In this document: piece after piece, positions 43,087 to 56,100 of the stretch
Position numbering within the stretch: the first letter of the stretch is position 1
Layout of the letters: each line of letters opens with the position of its first letter
NCBI GenBank assembly: GCA_002104945.1
Contig: MCFH01000001.1
Coordinates: 1,949,001 to 2,013,000, forward strand
DNA length: 64,000 nucleotides
From: Piromyces finnis
Taxonomy: Eukaryota; Neocallimastigomycota; Neocallimastigomycetes; Neocallimastigales; Neocallimastigaceae
Reading direction: 5' to 3'
Made by a program: the position numbers and the translations under genes
Notes under the pieces: model-generated
Told to the model about the DNA's origin: nothing
Databases searched by the model: none
The model's input: the letters and a program-made list of their open reading frames with translations, nothing else

Positions 43087-45133
43087 TTATTCAGCTTTGA
43101 TTTTATGTTGTTCTTCTTTTGGTAAACTATAATATTTTAATACTTCTTCTCTCATTTCTTCATTACTTTTTGAATACCATTTTTTATTTGAACAAATATG
43201 ATCACGGAATGTTTTTGCTTCTGTATCTTTATTAACATGGCCTGCAAGATGTAATAGGAAATCACCATCTTTATTTAATCCAATATAACTATTAAACCAG
43301 TTTTGTGGTACCACAATATAATGATCATCTTCTTTTGATTCAACCAAAACATTATTCATAGAGGATTGATCTGCATATTTCAAACCTTTTTCAGAATGAT
43401 AATAGGAATAAGACATAGCTCTCATTAAAAAATTGAGTGACCATGGATGAACTCTAATGAGGAATGTACCTGCATTAAGTCCATTAAGATCATCTGCTGC
43501 AATAAGATGAATTTTATTCATTCCTTCACCTGGTAAAAATGCTTCTAATCTAATATTTGGATTTGCAAGAATAACATCACTGTCAACCCAACTATTTTTT
43601 TAATAATACCCAATTATAGGAAAAATAAAAGTATTAAATGATAAAGAATTAGTCATTAAAATAGGTATATGTAAGTGTATAATTACATATTTAATTTAGA
43701 GGATATATAATTTATATTTTTTATATTCTATAATTAAAAGATATTGAAGAGAGTTTAAAAAAAGTTTAAATATTTTTTTTTTTTTAATTTTTATACATAC
43801 AAAATCCAATCAATATTCTTTTCTTTTAATCCAGTGATCATTTTTTCTAGAATGGAATTGAGTTTCATGAAAAATACTTGTCTCTCAGTATCATATTTAA
43901 ACGAATTAAATTGGAAAACATATCCATGAATGGATGCATATTGATAAAATTCACTAATGGCATTTTCATAGATAGAATTAACTTTAATAATATTACTAAA
44001 CATGACAATTGAAATTTTTTCTTTTTTTATTTCCTAATATTCAAAATTATATAAAAATATACATATATATATTATATATATTATCAATTAATAAATGTTA
44101 ATATTTTATATATTTTTTTATTTATAAAAATATATTGAAATATATTGTCATATAGAAGTATTTTATAGAAATATTTTATAGAAATATTAATGAAAATATT
44201 ATGAAAATATTATGAAAATAATAGAAATATTATTAAATTTAAAAAAAAAAAAAAATAAAATAAAAAACTTACTTGTTTCTTAACACATTCATATTTAACT
44301 TGAAGATATTTATGTTTGGATGGACAACTATCTGTAAAGTGTGAACCTCCTGGTCTTAAAGTACAGTAATCTTTTCCTTCACAAATTCCTTTAACATATT
44401 CAATAGGTTCACTAACACATTCTTCATTTACAAGAAGATCTTCTAATTTTGCTTGTTCTCCACCATATCGGATATTACAATGTTTTGTATCGTTTGCATG
44501 TCGACCATAGAATACTTTATTTACTTTTATACTATAGTAAGTAGGACATACAATATCATATCCTTTGTAACCTTCTGGAGGTCTATTAGTTGGTAATTCA
44601 CAAAAGTAAACATCTTTTTCTTTTTTAACATCTTCGAGGGTTTCAAATTTTTTATTATCATAATAGAAAGAGTCATCACTTTTCTTTGTATATGAATAAA
44701 TATTTAATTTTGTTTTATCATCTTTTTCTCTATCAACAGTAATTGGACCTTTTTCTTCCTTTTGGTCTACAAACACAAATCCTTCAGGTAACGGTATTTT
44801 TAAAGTAGTATTCTTTTCATTTTTATCAATATCAATACTGATATCATAAATATCATTATTAATATCATTAATATTGATGGATTTCATATTTTTAGGTTGT
44901 TCTGTCTTTACCGTTTTATTTATGGATTCATCTAATATATCATTTAATAGTGTATTGTTTATTTCAGCGTCATTGGATATATTTATATGAACTATTAATA
45001 AGATAACTATGGTCGATAAAATGATAATAATAATACTTTTAAATCTTTCTACATTTGAATTTTTATATTTAACTCTATTATTCTCTAAAAGAACGTATTC
45101 TTCTTCTTCTTCGGCAAAATTTACCACCGTCAT
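43087..45133 (-). CDS. SUEL-type lectin / GT34 glycosyltransferase fusion, copy A
   Basis: Three exons (45133-44273, 44033-43801, 43591-43087) encode 532 aa. Residues about 33-51 form a single membrane helix near the N-terminus (type II, Golgi-like). Residues about 192-283 are a SUEL/galactose-rhamnose-binding lectin domain: a YGR motif, eight Cys, and DSCPSKHKYLQVKYEC near its end. Residues about 297-520 are a GT34 domain (Gma12/Mnn10 family). It has DWIFWVDSDVILANP with the DXD motif at D368-D370 completed across a splice junction, then NGLNAGTFLIRVHPWS, DQSSMNNVL, VPQNWFNSY and GDFLLHLAGH. GT34 enzymes transfer Gal, Man or Xyl from nucleotide sugars in the Golgi; which sugar here is unknown. 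The lectin may bind the acceptor glycan (inference). Copy B lies 3.9 kb upstream in the same orientation. Confidence 0.88.
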
Positions 45134-47017
45134 TTATTAATTTAAATAAATTATTACTTTAAAAGTTGGTACCAAAAAAAAAAATAAAAAGTATAAATAG
45201 ATAATCTTCGAAAAATTTTTAATATAATTAAAAAAAGAAAAAAAAAATTATCTTTTGAAAGTTTTTAACTTTTTTTTTTTCCATTAATTAAAAAAAAATT
45301 AATTATATTTTAATATATTATTTAAATATATTAAAATCTTTTTTAATTATAAAAAATTAATAATTAAAAAGTATTAGCTATCCAATTCCAATGTAAATAT
45401 TTTTTACCAACATTTGATTTTTCTTCTTTTTTTTTTTAATATTTATTTTTATTATATTATAATTATACAATAGATATATATTATATATATATTATATAGT
45501 TCAATAGATATATATATAATCAAGTAATAAGCAATATGTCATAATTCAATATAATATATTCAACTACTTAAAACATGATATAATATATATATATTTTCCA
45601 TTATTTTATAAAAATATTTAAATATAAAAATATATACATAATATATTTTATATTTACTAAAAAAAGTAAATATTAATTTTAGATATAATGTATATTAATT
45701 TTATTATTAAAATATTAATAGAATAAAAGTTATCATGATAAAAAAAAGTATTATAAAAAAAGAAATTATATCGTTTATATTATTATTATTTAAAATATTT
45801 AAAATACTTTTATTATTTCAAAAAAAAAAAAAAAAAAAACTTCCTATATAATTATTAAAAATAAAACATTCCAAGAATTTATTTTATACCTTTAATTCAT
45901 TTATAGATAAGATTTGGTAAAGAATTTTTCTTTATTTTTGGAAGAATTGTATATAAAAGGGAATTAGAAAATAATATATTAAATGCATTATTTAATTTAA
46001 TATAAATAATAATAAAATATATAATTAAAAATATTTTCATTTACATTTTCATAAATGTATTTTAAATAGTCAGGTATTTAACAAAATGAAAAATATATAT
46101 TTTCAGGGACTTTTATTTTATTTAAATGTTAATTTTGAAAAATAAAAAGATTTTCAATTAAATTCTTTCAATTTTATAAAAAGTGTATAATTAAAAAATA
46201 TATATATATATATATATAAATAATTTTAACACTTTTTTTTTTTTTTTTTTATTATTTTTATTTATTTTATAAAGTGAATTTAACTTTTATAAAAATGTTA
46301 ATACATTTTGATAGTCTTAAAAATATATTTAATAATAGACTTGAATTAACATCTCTCTACTTTTAATGATGATTGTAGTAGATTCTAATTTTTGATATTT
46401 TATCATGTTTAATTTCTAATGTAATTAATAAATATTAAAATGATAGTTTATATAAATTGAATAAATTAATAAGGAATTTAAAAATATAATGTCTAGGTTG
46501 TCTTATTAAATATACCATTACTAGTTTGTTAATGTTATAATTAAAATATACGATAGAATAAAAGTTTTTAAAAATTATTAAATAAATATTTTTAAAAGAT
46601 ATAAAAAAAATTTTTTTTCTATTATCTTAAAAAAAATAAAAAAAAAAATTTGCATTGTTCTAATAATTGATTCATATCTGCTTTATAATAATGAAATATG
46701 ACATGAAAACAAAAATTATTAATAAAGTTATTAATGATGATAATAATGCATAAAAATGCATAATAATAATAAATTTGTTAATATTTATCTTAGATTTTTT
46801 GAAAATAATATTAATTTATGTATTATTATTTTTCCAAGTTAAATATAAAGTTTCTTTCTTACAGATTTCATTATCTATTTCAGTTTTTAAATTATCTTTG
46901 AAAATTTATAATTATTTTTTTCTTTTTTTTTTTTTTAAAGATAAGTAGTAAAATTTTTGAATATTTAATTTTATATTTCAATTTTTTGATATATACCCAT
47001 TCCTATCGATTTTTTAT
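45134..47017. other. Spacer between the tandem lectin-GT34 genes
   Basis: AT-rich. The end next to copy B's stop (about 46735-47017) matches the corresponding 3' flank of copy A, including a short element with two ATGCATAA units. No gene seen. Confidence 0.6.
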
Positions 47018-49068
47018 TTATTCAGCTTTGATTTTATGTTGTTCTTCTTTTGGTAAACTATAATATTTTAATACTTCTTCTCTCATTTCTTCATTACTTT
47101 TTGAATACCATTTTTTATTTGAACGAATATGATCACGATATATCTCTGCTTCCTTATCTTTTTTAACATGGCCTGCAAGATGTAATAGGAAATCACCATC
47201 TTTATTTAATCCAATATAACTATTAAACCAGTTTTGTGGTACCACAATATAATGATCATCTTCTTTTGATTCAACTAAAACATTATTCATAGAGGATTGA
47301 TCTGCATATTTCAAACCTTTTTCAGGATAATAATAGGAATAAGACATAGCTCTCATTAAAAAATTGAGTGACCATGGATGAACTCTAATAAGGAATGTAC
47401 CTGCATTAAATCCATTAAGATCATCTGCTGCAATAAGATGGATTTTATTCATTCCTTCACCTGGTAAAAATGCTTCTAATCTAATATTTGGATTTGCAAG
47501 AATAACATCACTGTCAACCCAACTATTTTTTTAATAATACCCAATTATAGGAAAAATAAAAGTATTAAATGATAAAGAATTAGTCATTAAAGTAGGTATA
47601 TGTAAGTATATAATTACATATTTAATTTAAAGGATATATAATTTATATTTTTTATATTCTATAATTAAAAGATATTGAAGAGAGTTTAAAAAAAGTTTAA
47701 ATATTTTTTTTTTTTTTAATTTTTATACATACAAAATCCAATCAATATTCTTTTCTTTTAATCCAGTGATCATTTTTTCTAGAATGGAATTGAGTTTCAT
47801 GAAAAATACTTGTCTCTCAGTATCATATTTAAACGAATTAAATTGGAAAACATATCCATGAATGGATGCATATTGATAAAATTCACTAATGGCATTTTCA
47901 TAGATAGAATTAACTTTAATAATATTACTAAACATGACAATTGAAATTTTTTCTTTTTTTATTTCCTAATATTCAAAATTATATAAAAATATACATATAT
48001 ATATTATATATATTATCAATTAATAAATGTTAATATTTTATATATTTTTTTATTTATAAAAATATATTGAAATATATTGTCATATAGAAGTATTTTATAG
48101 AAATATTTTATAGAAATATTAATGAAAATATTATGAAAATATTATGAAAATATTATGAAAATATTATGAAAATATTATGAAAATAATAGAAATATTATTA
48201 AATTTAAAAAAAAAAAAAAATAAAATAAAAAACTTACTTGTTTCTTAACACATTCATATTTAACTTGAAGATATTTATGTTTGGATGGACAACTATCTGT
48301 AAAGTGTGAACCTCCTGGTCTTAAAGTACAGTAATCTTTTCCTTCACAAATTCCTTTAACATATTCAATAGGTTCACTAACACATTCTTCATTTACAAGA
48401 AGATCTTCTAATTTTGCTTGTTCTCCACCATATCGGATATTACAATGTTTTGTATCGTTTGCATGTCGACCATAGAATACTTTATTTACTTTTATACTAT
48501 AGTAAGTAGGACATACAATATCATATCCTTTGTAACCTTCTGGAGGTCTATTAGTTGGTAATTCACAAAAGTAAACATCTTTTTCTTTTTTAACATCTTC
48601 GAGGGTTTCAAATTTTTTATTATCATAATAGAAAGAGTCATCACTTTTCTTTGTATATGAATAAATATTTAATTTTGTTTTATCATCTTTTTCTCTATCA
48701 ACAGTAATTGGACCTTTTTCTTCCTTTTGGTCTACAAACACAAATCCTTCAGGTAACGGTATTTTTAAAGTAGTATTCTTTTCATTTTTATAAATATTAA
48801 TACTGATATCATTAATATCAATGTTTTTACTTTGTTCCGTTGTTTCTGTAAAATTTAATGTTTTATTCAATGCATCATTTAATAGAGTATCATCTGCTCC
48901 AGTTTCATTGAATGTACCAATATAAATTACTAATATAATAACTATAGTCGATAAAATGGCAATAATAATGTTTTTAATTTTTTCCACATTCGAATTTTTA
49001 TAATTAACTTTATCATTCTCTAATAATGTGTATCCTTCTTCTTTTTTGATAAGGTTTTCAACACCCAT
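47018..49068 (-). CDS. SUEL-type lectin / GT34 glycosyltransferase fusion, copy B
   Basis: Tandem paralogue of the gene at 43087. Three exons (49068-48238, 47965-47733, 47522-47018) encode 522 aa. The first ~95 residues (cytosolic tail, membrane helix near residues 33-51, start of the stalk) differ clearly from copy A. From KNEKNTTLKIPLPEG onward the lectin domain and exon 2 are identical in amino acids, and even the introns match. The DXD motif is at D358-D360. Exon 3 differs at few residues, for example YPEKGL for HSEKGL and KKDKEAEIYRDHI for NKDTEAKTFRDHI. All GT34 motifs are intact, so both copies look functional. Confidence 0.88.
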
Positions 49069-49671
49069 TCTTTATATTAACAAATTATTATTTTATAATT
49101 TGACTGATAAATGTTAACATATATAGATTTATACAATAATATTAAAGTTAAAGAGAGAAAGGAAAAAAAAAAAAAGAATTAATCTCGAATTTTAGCTTTT
49201 AATCTTTAATTTCAATTCTATTTTATATATATATATATATATATTATTTTTTCTATTTTTTTACTGTTAATGTTATTATTAAATTTTATGTTGTGATCTT
49301 CTAATAAATATGATTTTTTAGGGTTTATTACAATTATATATGATAATGAAAATACAAAATTTTAAAAACTATTATTCACATTAATATATATTTTGAGCAT
49401 TACAAAATATAATATTTTAATAATGATGAATATTAAATATAATATTATATAATTTATAAATTATTTATATATTTATATATTATAATTATAATAATAATTA
49501 TAATTACATATACTATATTTTGATTAGATTAAGTAAATTTTTGTTTAAAGAGAAGTATGACATTTAAATTTTTTATTTTATATTCAAACCGATATTCCTA
49601 TTTTATTGTACATTAATTTCTTACATTTTGTATACAAAAATATATTTTATCTAATCTTGTCAAGTTTTATT

Positions 49672-49817
<146 letters not shown>

Positions 49818-50124
49818 ACATACTAAATTTTTCATTCACAATAAAAATAATATTTTAAAATAAAAAGTATGACTATATATGACTTAATACATTTACAGTA
49901 ATGATATTCTATTGCTTTAATAGAACATAGCTACATAATAATATAGTTCTATATTATCATAAAAAAAAATAGTAATTAAATATCTCTAAAAAAATTAATT
50001 TTTTTTAGGAAATTTTAACCAATTAATTTTTAATAATATTAAATAAAATTGAAATACTTTTTTTAAAATGTTTTTTTATATTCCTCAATTTCTAGCAAAA
50101 CTATAATAAAAGAATTAGAAAAAT

Positions 50125-50242
50125 AAAAAAGAAAAGGAAAAAAGTATTAAAGCAATAATATTTTTTATTATATAAATAAATAATTATTAAAAAAGAAAAG
50201 GAAAAAAGTATTAAAGTAATAATATTTTTTATTATATAAATT
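50125..50242. repeat. Direct repeat, two ~54-bp units at 64-bp spacing
   Basis: Units beginning AAAAAAGAAAAGGAAAAAAG start at 50125 and 50189. They differ at one base (AAAGCAATAA versus AAAGTAATAA) before diverging. Confidence 0.85.
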
Positions 50243-50427
50243 ACTTTTTTTTAAAAAAAAAAAGAAATTTTAATTTAAATAATTAATTAAAATATTACGG
50301 AAACTGAGCGAATAAAAATAAAGCAATAAAAATTGTACTAAATTTTAAAAGAGGGATAAATAGAAGAAAAATGCATTAAGTATCATAATATCATATTTCT
50401 TTAAATAAAAAAATTTCAGTTTCAACT

Positions 50428-51261
50428 ATGGTTACTACTATTGCGATTTGTCCAGAAGAAGTTGATTTAGGAACTGTCCAAGAAACTTTATTAATTCCTT
50501 TATACTTTAGAGCTGTAGAATCAAAGAAGGAAAACCCAAGAATTAAAGATGATATTGCTATAGAAATAATCAAGAATATAAAATATGATTTTTCAAAATT
50601 TGATTCTGGAACATTAAGTTTTCATGGAGTAATTTCAAGAACAATTATTCTTGACAGAGAAGTTCAAAATTTTATTGATAAACATCCAAATTCAGTCATT
50701 ATATCAATTGGTTGTGGTCTTTGTACTAGAAATCTAAGACTAGATTTAAAGAACTCAGATTGGTATAATGTTGATTTATCTGATGTTATGGAAGTTAGAA
50801 ATAAATATTTAAGTACTATAGAAACAAATGAACATTATTATAATATATCAAAATCATGTTTTGATGAATCATGGCCAAAGGATATTAATGCAGAAGGAAA
50901 AGATGTCTTGATAGTTATTGAAGGTGTCTTAATGTATTTTACCGAAGACGAAATAAAACATTTAATTAAAATTATTAAAGATAATTTTAAACATGTAACA
51001 GTTATTGCTGAAATTATGCATGCAATGCTCGCCAATAGAACCAAATATCATGATACTGTAAAGAAAACAAATGCTGAATTTAAATGGGGAATTAAAGATT
51101 GTAAGGAAATTGAAAATTTAGACTCAAATATTAAATATATTACTGAATGGAATATGTTAGACTCACTTTCATCATATAATTTCAAGTTTAAAATGATGAA
51201 CAAAATTAAATTCCTTAAAAATGTATTAGAAAAAATAGTATTATTTGAAATTTCTCAATAA
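50428..51261 (+). CDS. LCM/TcmP-type O-methyltransferase, bacterial-like
   Basis: Intronless gene of 277 aa, a SAM-dependent class I methyltransferase of the leucine carboxyl methyltransferase / TcmP family. Motif I is VIISIGCGLCTRNLRL (residues about 90-105), followed by DWYNVDLSDV with the acidic residue that contacts SAM ribose. Motif IV is VLIVIEGVLMYFTEDEI. The N-terminal part (TLLIPLYFRAVESK) is typical of the bacterial TcmP-like branch acting on small molecules, not of eukaryotic PPM1, which methylates PP2A. Lack of introns in an intron-rich setting and the bacterial-type subfamily suggest horizontal transfer, to be tested by phylogeny. The substrate is unknown. Confidence 0.82.
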   Translation: MVTTIAICPEEVDLGTVQETLLIPLYFRAVESKKENPRIKDDIAIEIIKNIKYDFSKFDSGTLSFHGVISRTIILDREVQNFIDKHPNSVIISIGCGLCTRNLRLDLKNSDWYNVDLSDVMEVRNKYLSTIETNEHYYNISKSCFDESWPKDINAEGKDVLIVIEGVLMYFTEDEIKHLIKIIKDNFKHVTVIAEIMHAMLANRTKYHDTVKKTNAEFKWGIKDCKEIENLDSNIKYITEWNMLDSLSSYNFKFKMMNKIKFLKNVLEKIVLFEISQ

Positions 51262-52643
51262 TTCGGTCAGCTTTATCATTATTTTAAAATAACATGTATA
51301 TTTTAAAATATACACTTTTTTTTCCTCTTTTTTTCACATTAATTTCGCTTGATAAAAAAATACTTTTAATATTTATAATACTAACAAATATAAATATTAA
51401 TTAGAAAACACGATTGAAAAAAAAAAAGAGTAATAAATTTATTATAATAATTAATCTATGATCATGAATATGATACATAATACTAAAAAAAATAATAATA
51501 ATAATTTAATTAATGGAAAAATTAATTATTAAATATTAAATATTAAACCTATCAAAAAAATATATATATATCTAAATGGTATTTAATACTATTAGCAAAA
51601 ATAAAACTACAATTTATCTCATTCATAGATTTTAGTATATATTTATTAAAAGTATATCTCTAATAATATTGTATATTTGCAACATATTATTATTATTATT
51701 TTAATAATATACACTAAATCTTTTTCTATACACTATTAAAAAAACAATATATATCTATCATCAAAAAAAATTAAAATCAAAATAAAAATTTAAATAATTA
51801 AATAATTATTTCAATGTTAATGTGTTTTTATTTATATTTATGAATAAATAACAGGTGGTATTAATAAACTTTTTTTTTATATATATAAACAATTGAATTT
51901 TAAAGAAATAATTAATAATTTTAAGATTAAAGTTTATTCATTTTGATCATGCTGTATTTTTATTAGTTTATTATATATATATATATTTTTTTTTATAATA
52001 ATCTAATTAAAATGTTTAATTTTTTTTTTACTATGTCATCTGAAAAAAAGTTTATTTTTTTTTTTCATTTAAACTCTCGTTAGATTTAAAAGAATATTCT
52101 TTTTTTTTTTTTTTTCTTATAATTGTCTCTTTTACTTGAATAATAAAAATAAGGATGATGGAAGAGCATAGGTTCAAATTTAAAAAAGTATTATAATAGC
52201 CATCAATACAAAAACCAAAAACAAAAATATAAATCACAGCATTTACTTATCTTTTAGTTTTGAACCAATATTTTAAATGGTGAAATAAATGATAAAGATG
52301 TTTTATTCCTCCTATCAAAGTATATTTCTAAAGGGATATAGGATAAAAAGAAATTGCTACAATAAACTAAAACTATTATTTAATAATATTAATAATAAAT
52401 AATAGAGCACAATAAAAAAAAACAAAAATATGATATAAGTTTGTAGTATAAAGTTTTAAATTTAATCATCTCTAACCTTAAAATTGCATTTTTTATTTAT
52501 TTTAATTATAAATAAATATTAATTTATGATACTTCAATTTAATTAGTTTCTTATATATAATTATATATGATACAATAGTAAATTAAAAAAATTTAAAATT
52601 TTTTTTATTTTTTATTATTTAACGTTGAACATAATTATTAGTA
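51262..52643. other. Intergenic, AT-rich
   Basis: Separates the two bacterial-like genes. Homopolymers and short A/T repeats only; a minus-strand frame at 52052-52237 has no coding character. No gene seen. Confidence 0.6.
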
Positions 52644-53126
52644 ATGAATAAAATTAGAATAGATGGAAAAATGGAAACTAAAAGTAATACATTTCAAATA
52701 AGAAAATTAAAAAAAGAGGATTTGGATGAAGTAATGAACATTTGGTTATCTTCTAATTTAGATGCACATTCCTTTATATCTGCTGATTATTGGAAAAGTA
52801 ATGCTGAAATGGTCAAGGAAGCCATTGCAGCTGCGGAAGTATATGTTAGTGAAGATAAAGATAGTATTATTTTAGGATTTATTGGTATAGTTCCTGATGA
52901 TTATGTAGCAGGACTCTTTGTTAGACGTAGTCATCGATCTTTAGGTATTGGAAAGTCTCTAATTCACTACTGTCAATCTATTCATCAAAAACTTGCCTTA
53001 AAAGTATTTACAAAAAATTCAAGAGCAATACAATTTTATAAAGGAAAAGGATTTAAAATCCAAGAAGAAACTTTTGATCCTACTACTAATGAAAAGGAAT
53101 ACTCTATGTTATGGAAGAATATATAA
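52644..53126 (+). CDS. GNAT N-acetyltransferase, YjaB-like
   Basis: Intronless gene of 160 aa for a GCN5-related N-acetyltransferase that uses acetyl-CoA. Motif C/D region: IRKLKKEDLDEVMNIWLSSN. Motif A: AGLFVRRSHRSLGIGKSLI, with the R-x-x-G-x-G acetyl-CoA loop. Motif B: NSRAIQFYKGKGFKIQEE. The opening IWLSSNLDAHSFISADYW resembles the bacterial YjaB subgroup. A second in-frame Met (METKSNTFQ, codon 10) lies closer to the usual family start, so the true start may be 52671. Substrate unknown. Like the methyltransferase 1.4 kb upstream, it looks bacterial in origin. Confidence 0.82.
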   Translation: MNKIRIDGKMETKSNTFQIRKLKKEDLDEVMNIWLSSNLDAHSFISADYWKSNAEMVKEAIAAAEVYVSEDKDSIILGFIGIVPDDYVAGLFVRRSHRSLGIGKSLIHYCQSIHQKLALKVFTKNSRAIQFYKGKGFKIQEETFDPTTNEKEYSMLWKNI

Positions 53127-56100
53127 TATATATATAATATATATAATACACATTGATTTATTATCAATAGTCTACTTCTTCTTATCTTGATTTGATATTA
53201 CATAATAAACTTACTCCTATTATATTTTTATCATTTTTAATATTCTTTTTATTCCTCTCCTATTTCTTTCTTTTTTATTCTAATCAGTTATAGATAAATA
53301 TCTCTTATTTGACATGTTTACAAAAAATTTTCCTTTTTTTCTCTTTAATTTTCCTATAATTATTAATAATTTTTGTTATTCTTTTAACTTTTGTTTTTTC
53401 GTCTTCTATGCAAAGGAGAATTTTTTAAAGCATAAAAAATATTGTTATCTTAAAAAAATAAAGGAGCTTGAAATTATCACTTTTTACATGATTTAATTAA
53501 TTAAAACCCCAAAAACTAAAATATGAAATAATAAAATAAAAAGATCTTTTTTATTTCTACACTATATTTCTTATAATAATCATTTAAAACGAACTTTTAT
53601 AAAAAGTATTCCTTTAAACAATCCATTTTGAACTTTTTTTTTTTTTTGAAATAAACAATATACTTTATAAAAAATAATAAACTTAATAATAGTTATTAAT
53701 AATTAATCAATAATAATTAATTAATTAATAATTATTCTTAATATTAAATTAATTATTATTGATTATTTTTGTACATTCTATTCCTTCTATAGAGTAATAT
53801 TTTAGAATAAAATAAATCGTCCGTTAAAATTATTTAAAGGGGATGTAATAAAATATTATATATTAATAAATAACTTTAATATATTAATTTAATTTAATTA
53901 ATAATTATTTGTGTTCAAATTTCATTTAATATAATCTAAAGTAGTACAAAATAATTATTATTCTAAATGCAATGCAATGTAATAAAATGTATACAAACTC
54001 TAAAGAATACTAACTAAAATATAGGAGAATTAAAAGCCATCTTTATATTTTTATTTATTAGTATTCAAAAACCAGTGATTGTTTATTTCAATATTTTTGT
54101 TTGTACTATAAAGTATACAAAGTATAGGTATGACTAATTCATCCCATGAATAAGTTATTGATTTTTATTACCTTTAGATCAAAGTATAACATTTCACAGT
54201 TTTATTGAATGTATTAATAATGTAATTAAAGTTTGATCTAAAATTTTTTTATATGTTGTCTTCCATTTTACACTTTTTTTTTAAATTTTTAAAGTTTTTA
54301 AAAAAATTAATAATAATTAAACTTTTTATATAAATAAACTAATATTGTTATAAAAGGAAATATTGATTTATTTCTTTTTATCTATTTTGGAAATTATTAA
54401 TTACGTATTAGAATACATTATTTAATACACTGTTTTTCTAATGTAATTTAAAAAAACTTGTGAAATTTTAAAAAAAAAATTAATTTACCAATTTATTAAT
54501 TAAAATGTCAAATGAATTTAATTAAAATTAAAAAAATAAACCATTTTATGAAAAGGTTAATTATTTTATTATTTTTAAAATAAATAATAATAAATTATTA
54601 ATATTTATTATTATTGTTGGTTTATTGATATTATCTAAAAATATATTTTTTTAACTATTGTTAATGGTATTATTCACTTTTTATTAACTATTATTGTTCT
54701 TTTATACTTTTCAATAAAAATTTCACAAGATGTTATTATCATTTAATGCTAAAATTCTCTTTTTTTAATATAAAAAATTTATGAAATTTTGTATTAATGG
54801 CAGTTTAGCTTTATTAGACTTTATCTGCATAATAGTAATATATACAATATATGTAAATAATATAATAGAGATTTAAGCTATTGTGAATATTTATATAATT
54901 GTTGATTTAATATTTATCAATATGATTTAGTAATAAAGGTAGTAATAATAAATTTAAAATACAATGATTAAAAAGAATAACAGTTTCTTTTTTACGTAAA
55001 TGATGATTATAAAATAATCTATTACAATGAATCTTCTTAGTAAATAATCATTGCCATTTACTTTGAACATTTTATATTTTACACCTTTTTTTTAAAAAAA
55101 AACTCATAATATAAATTTAATTTAATAAAGTAATAATAATAAAAAAAACAATATTATAATTCATAAAAGAATATTATAGCCATTATCACAATACTTTTTA
55201 TTGAAAAGGAATTATTAATTTTTATTAATTAAAGAGTTATTTTATTTATATTTTTATTAAATTTATTTAAATATATTTCATATTTAAATTGAAACTTTCT
55301 TATTTATTCCAAAAAAAATTAAATCTACTTTAACATACTTTACTAAAATAATAGTAAACCTAAGAAATTAAGTAAAAAAAAATAATAATAGAGAGAAAAT
55401 GTCTTTTAAATTGCTTTTTTTTTTTTTTTTTTTACTAACAAATTTACCAAAAACTTTTTTCAATTTTGTATAAAGTCAAAGATTGAATTTTTAAAAAATA
55501 AAAATAACATCTTTCAAAGTTAACTTTATTTCTAATAAAAATTGGCATCTTATGATTTAATGAATAGAATATTAAACTTTTATATTTTGTAAATAATATA
55601 TTAAAGAATATTAATAGCAGATATAAATAAATATATTTAAAAATTTATTATCCATAAATTAATGTTGAAAAATAATAAATAAATGTTTTTATATTATTCT
55701 CATATATTAATATTGAAATTTCATTGGATAAGAAATTCATTCTTTCATGTAAACTAAAAATTTAAAGTATGGAAGATGAACAAATACTTGCTAAATCTTC
55801 TATGAAATGAAATGGAAAATTATTTGAATAATAAACTCATTAATAAAAATTTAAATATATTCTAACATATATCCATAATATAATAATCAATATAAATATA
55901 TCTAATTATTATATAGTAACATATATTATTATTATATAAAGTTTTTATATATTAACATTTCAATGGAAAAATTTTATGTCTTATATTCCGTGTTTATTTG
56001 TAATATATTATTTTAAATAAAAAACAGCATTTAATATATGATATGGTTATACTTGTTTAAAATCGAAAGTTTATAGAATAATGAAGTTTTTTCTTGGATT

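Noticed and set aside
52150-52200. A GGTTCAAATTT sequence resembling a tRNA T-loop
   Set aside because: No matching acceptor, D or anticodon stems can be formed around it.
53314-53496. 60-codon Phe-rich plus-strand frame
   Set aside because: Translation of T-rich DNA without coding character.
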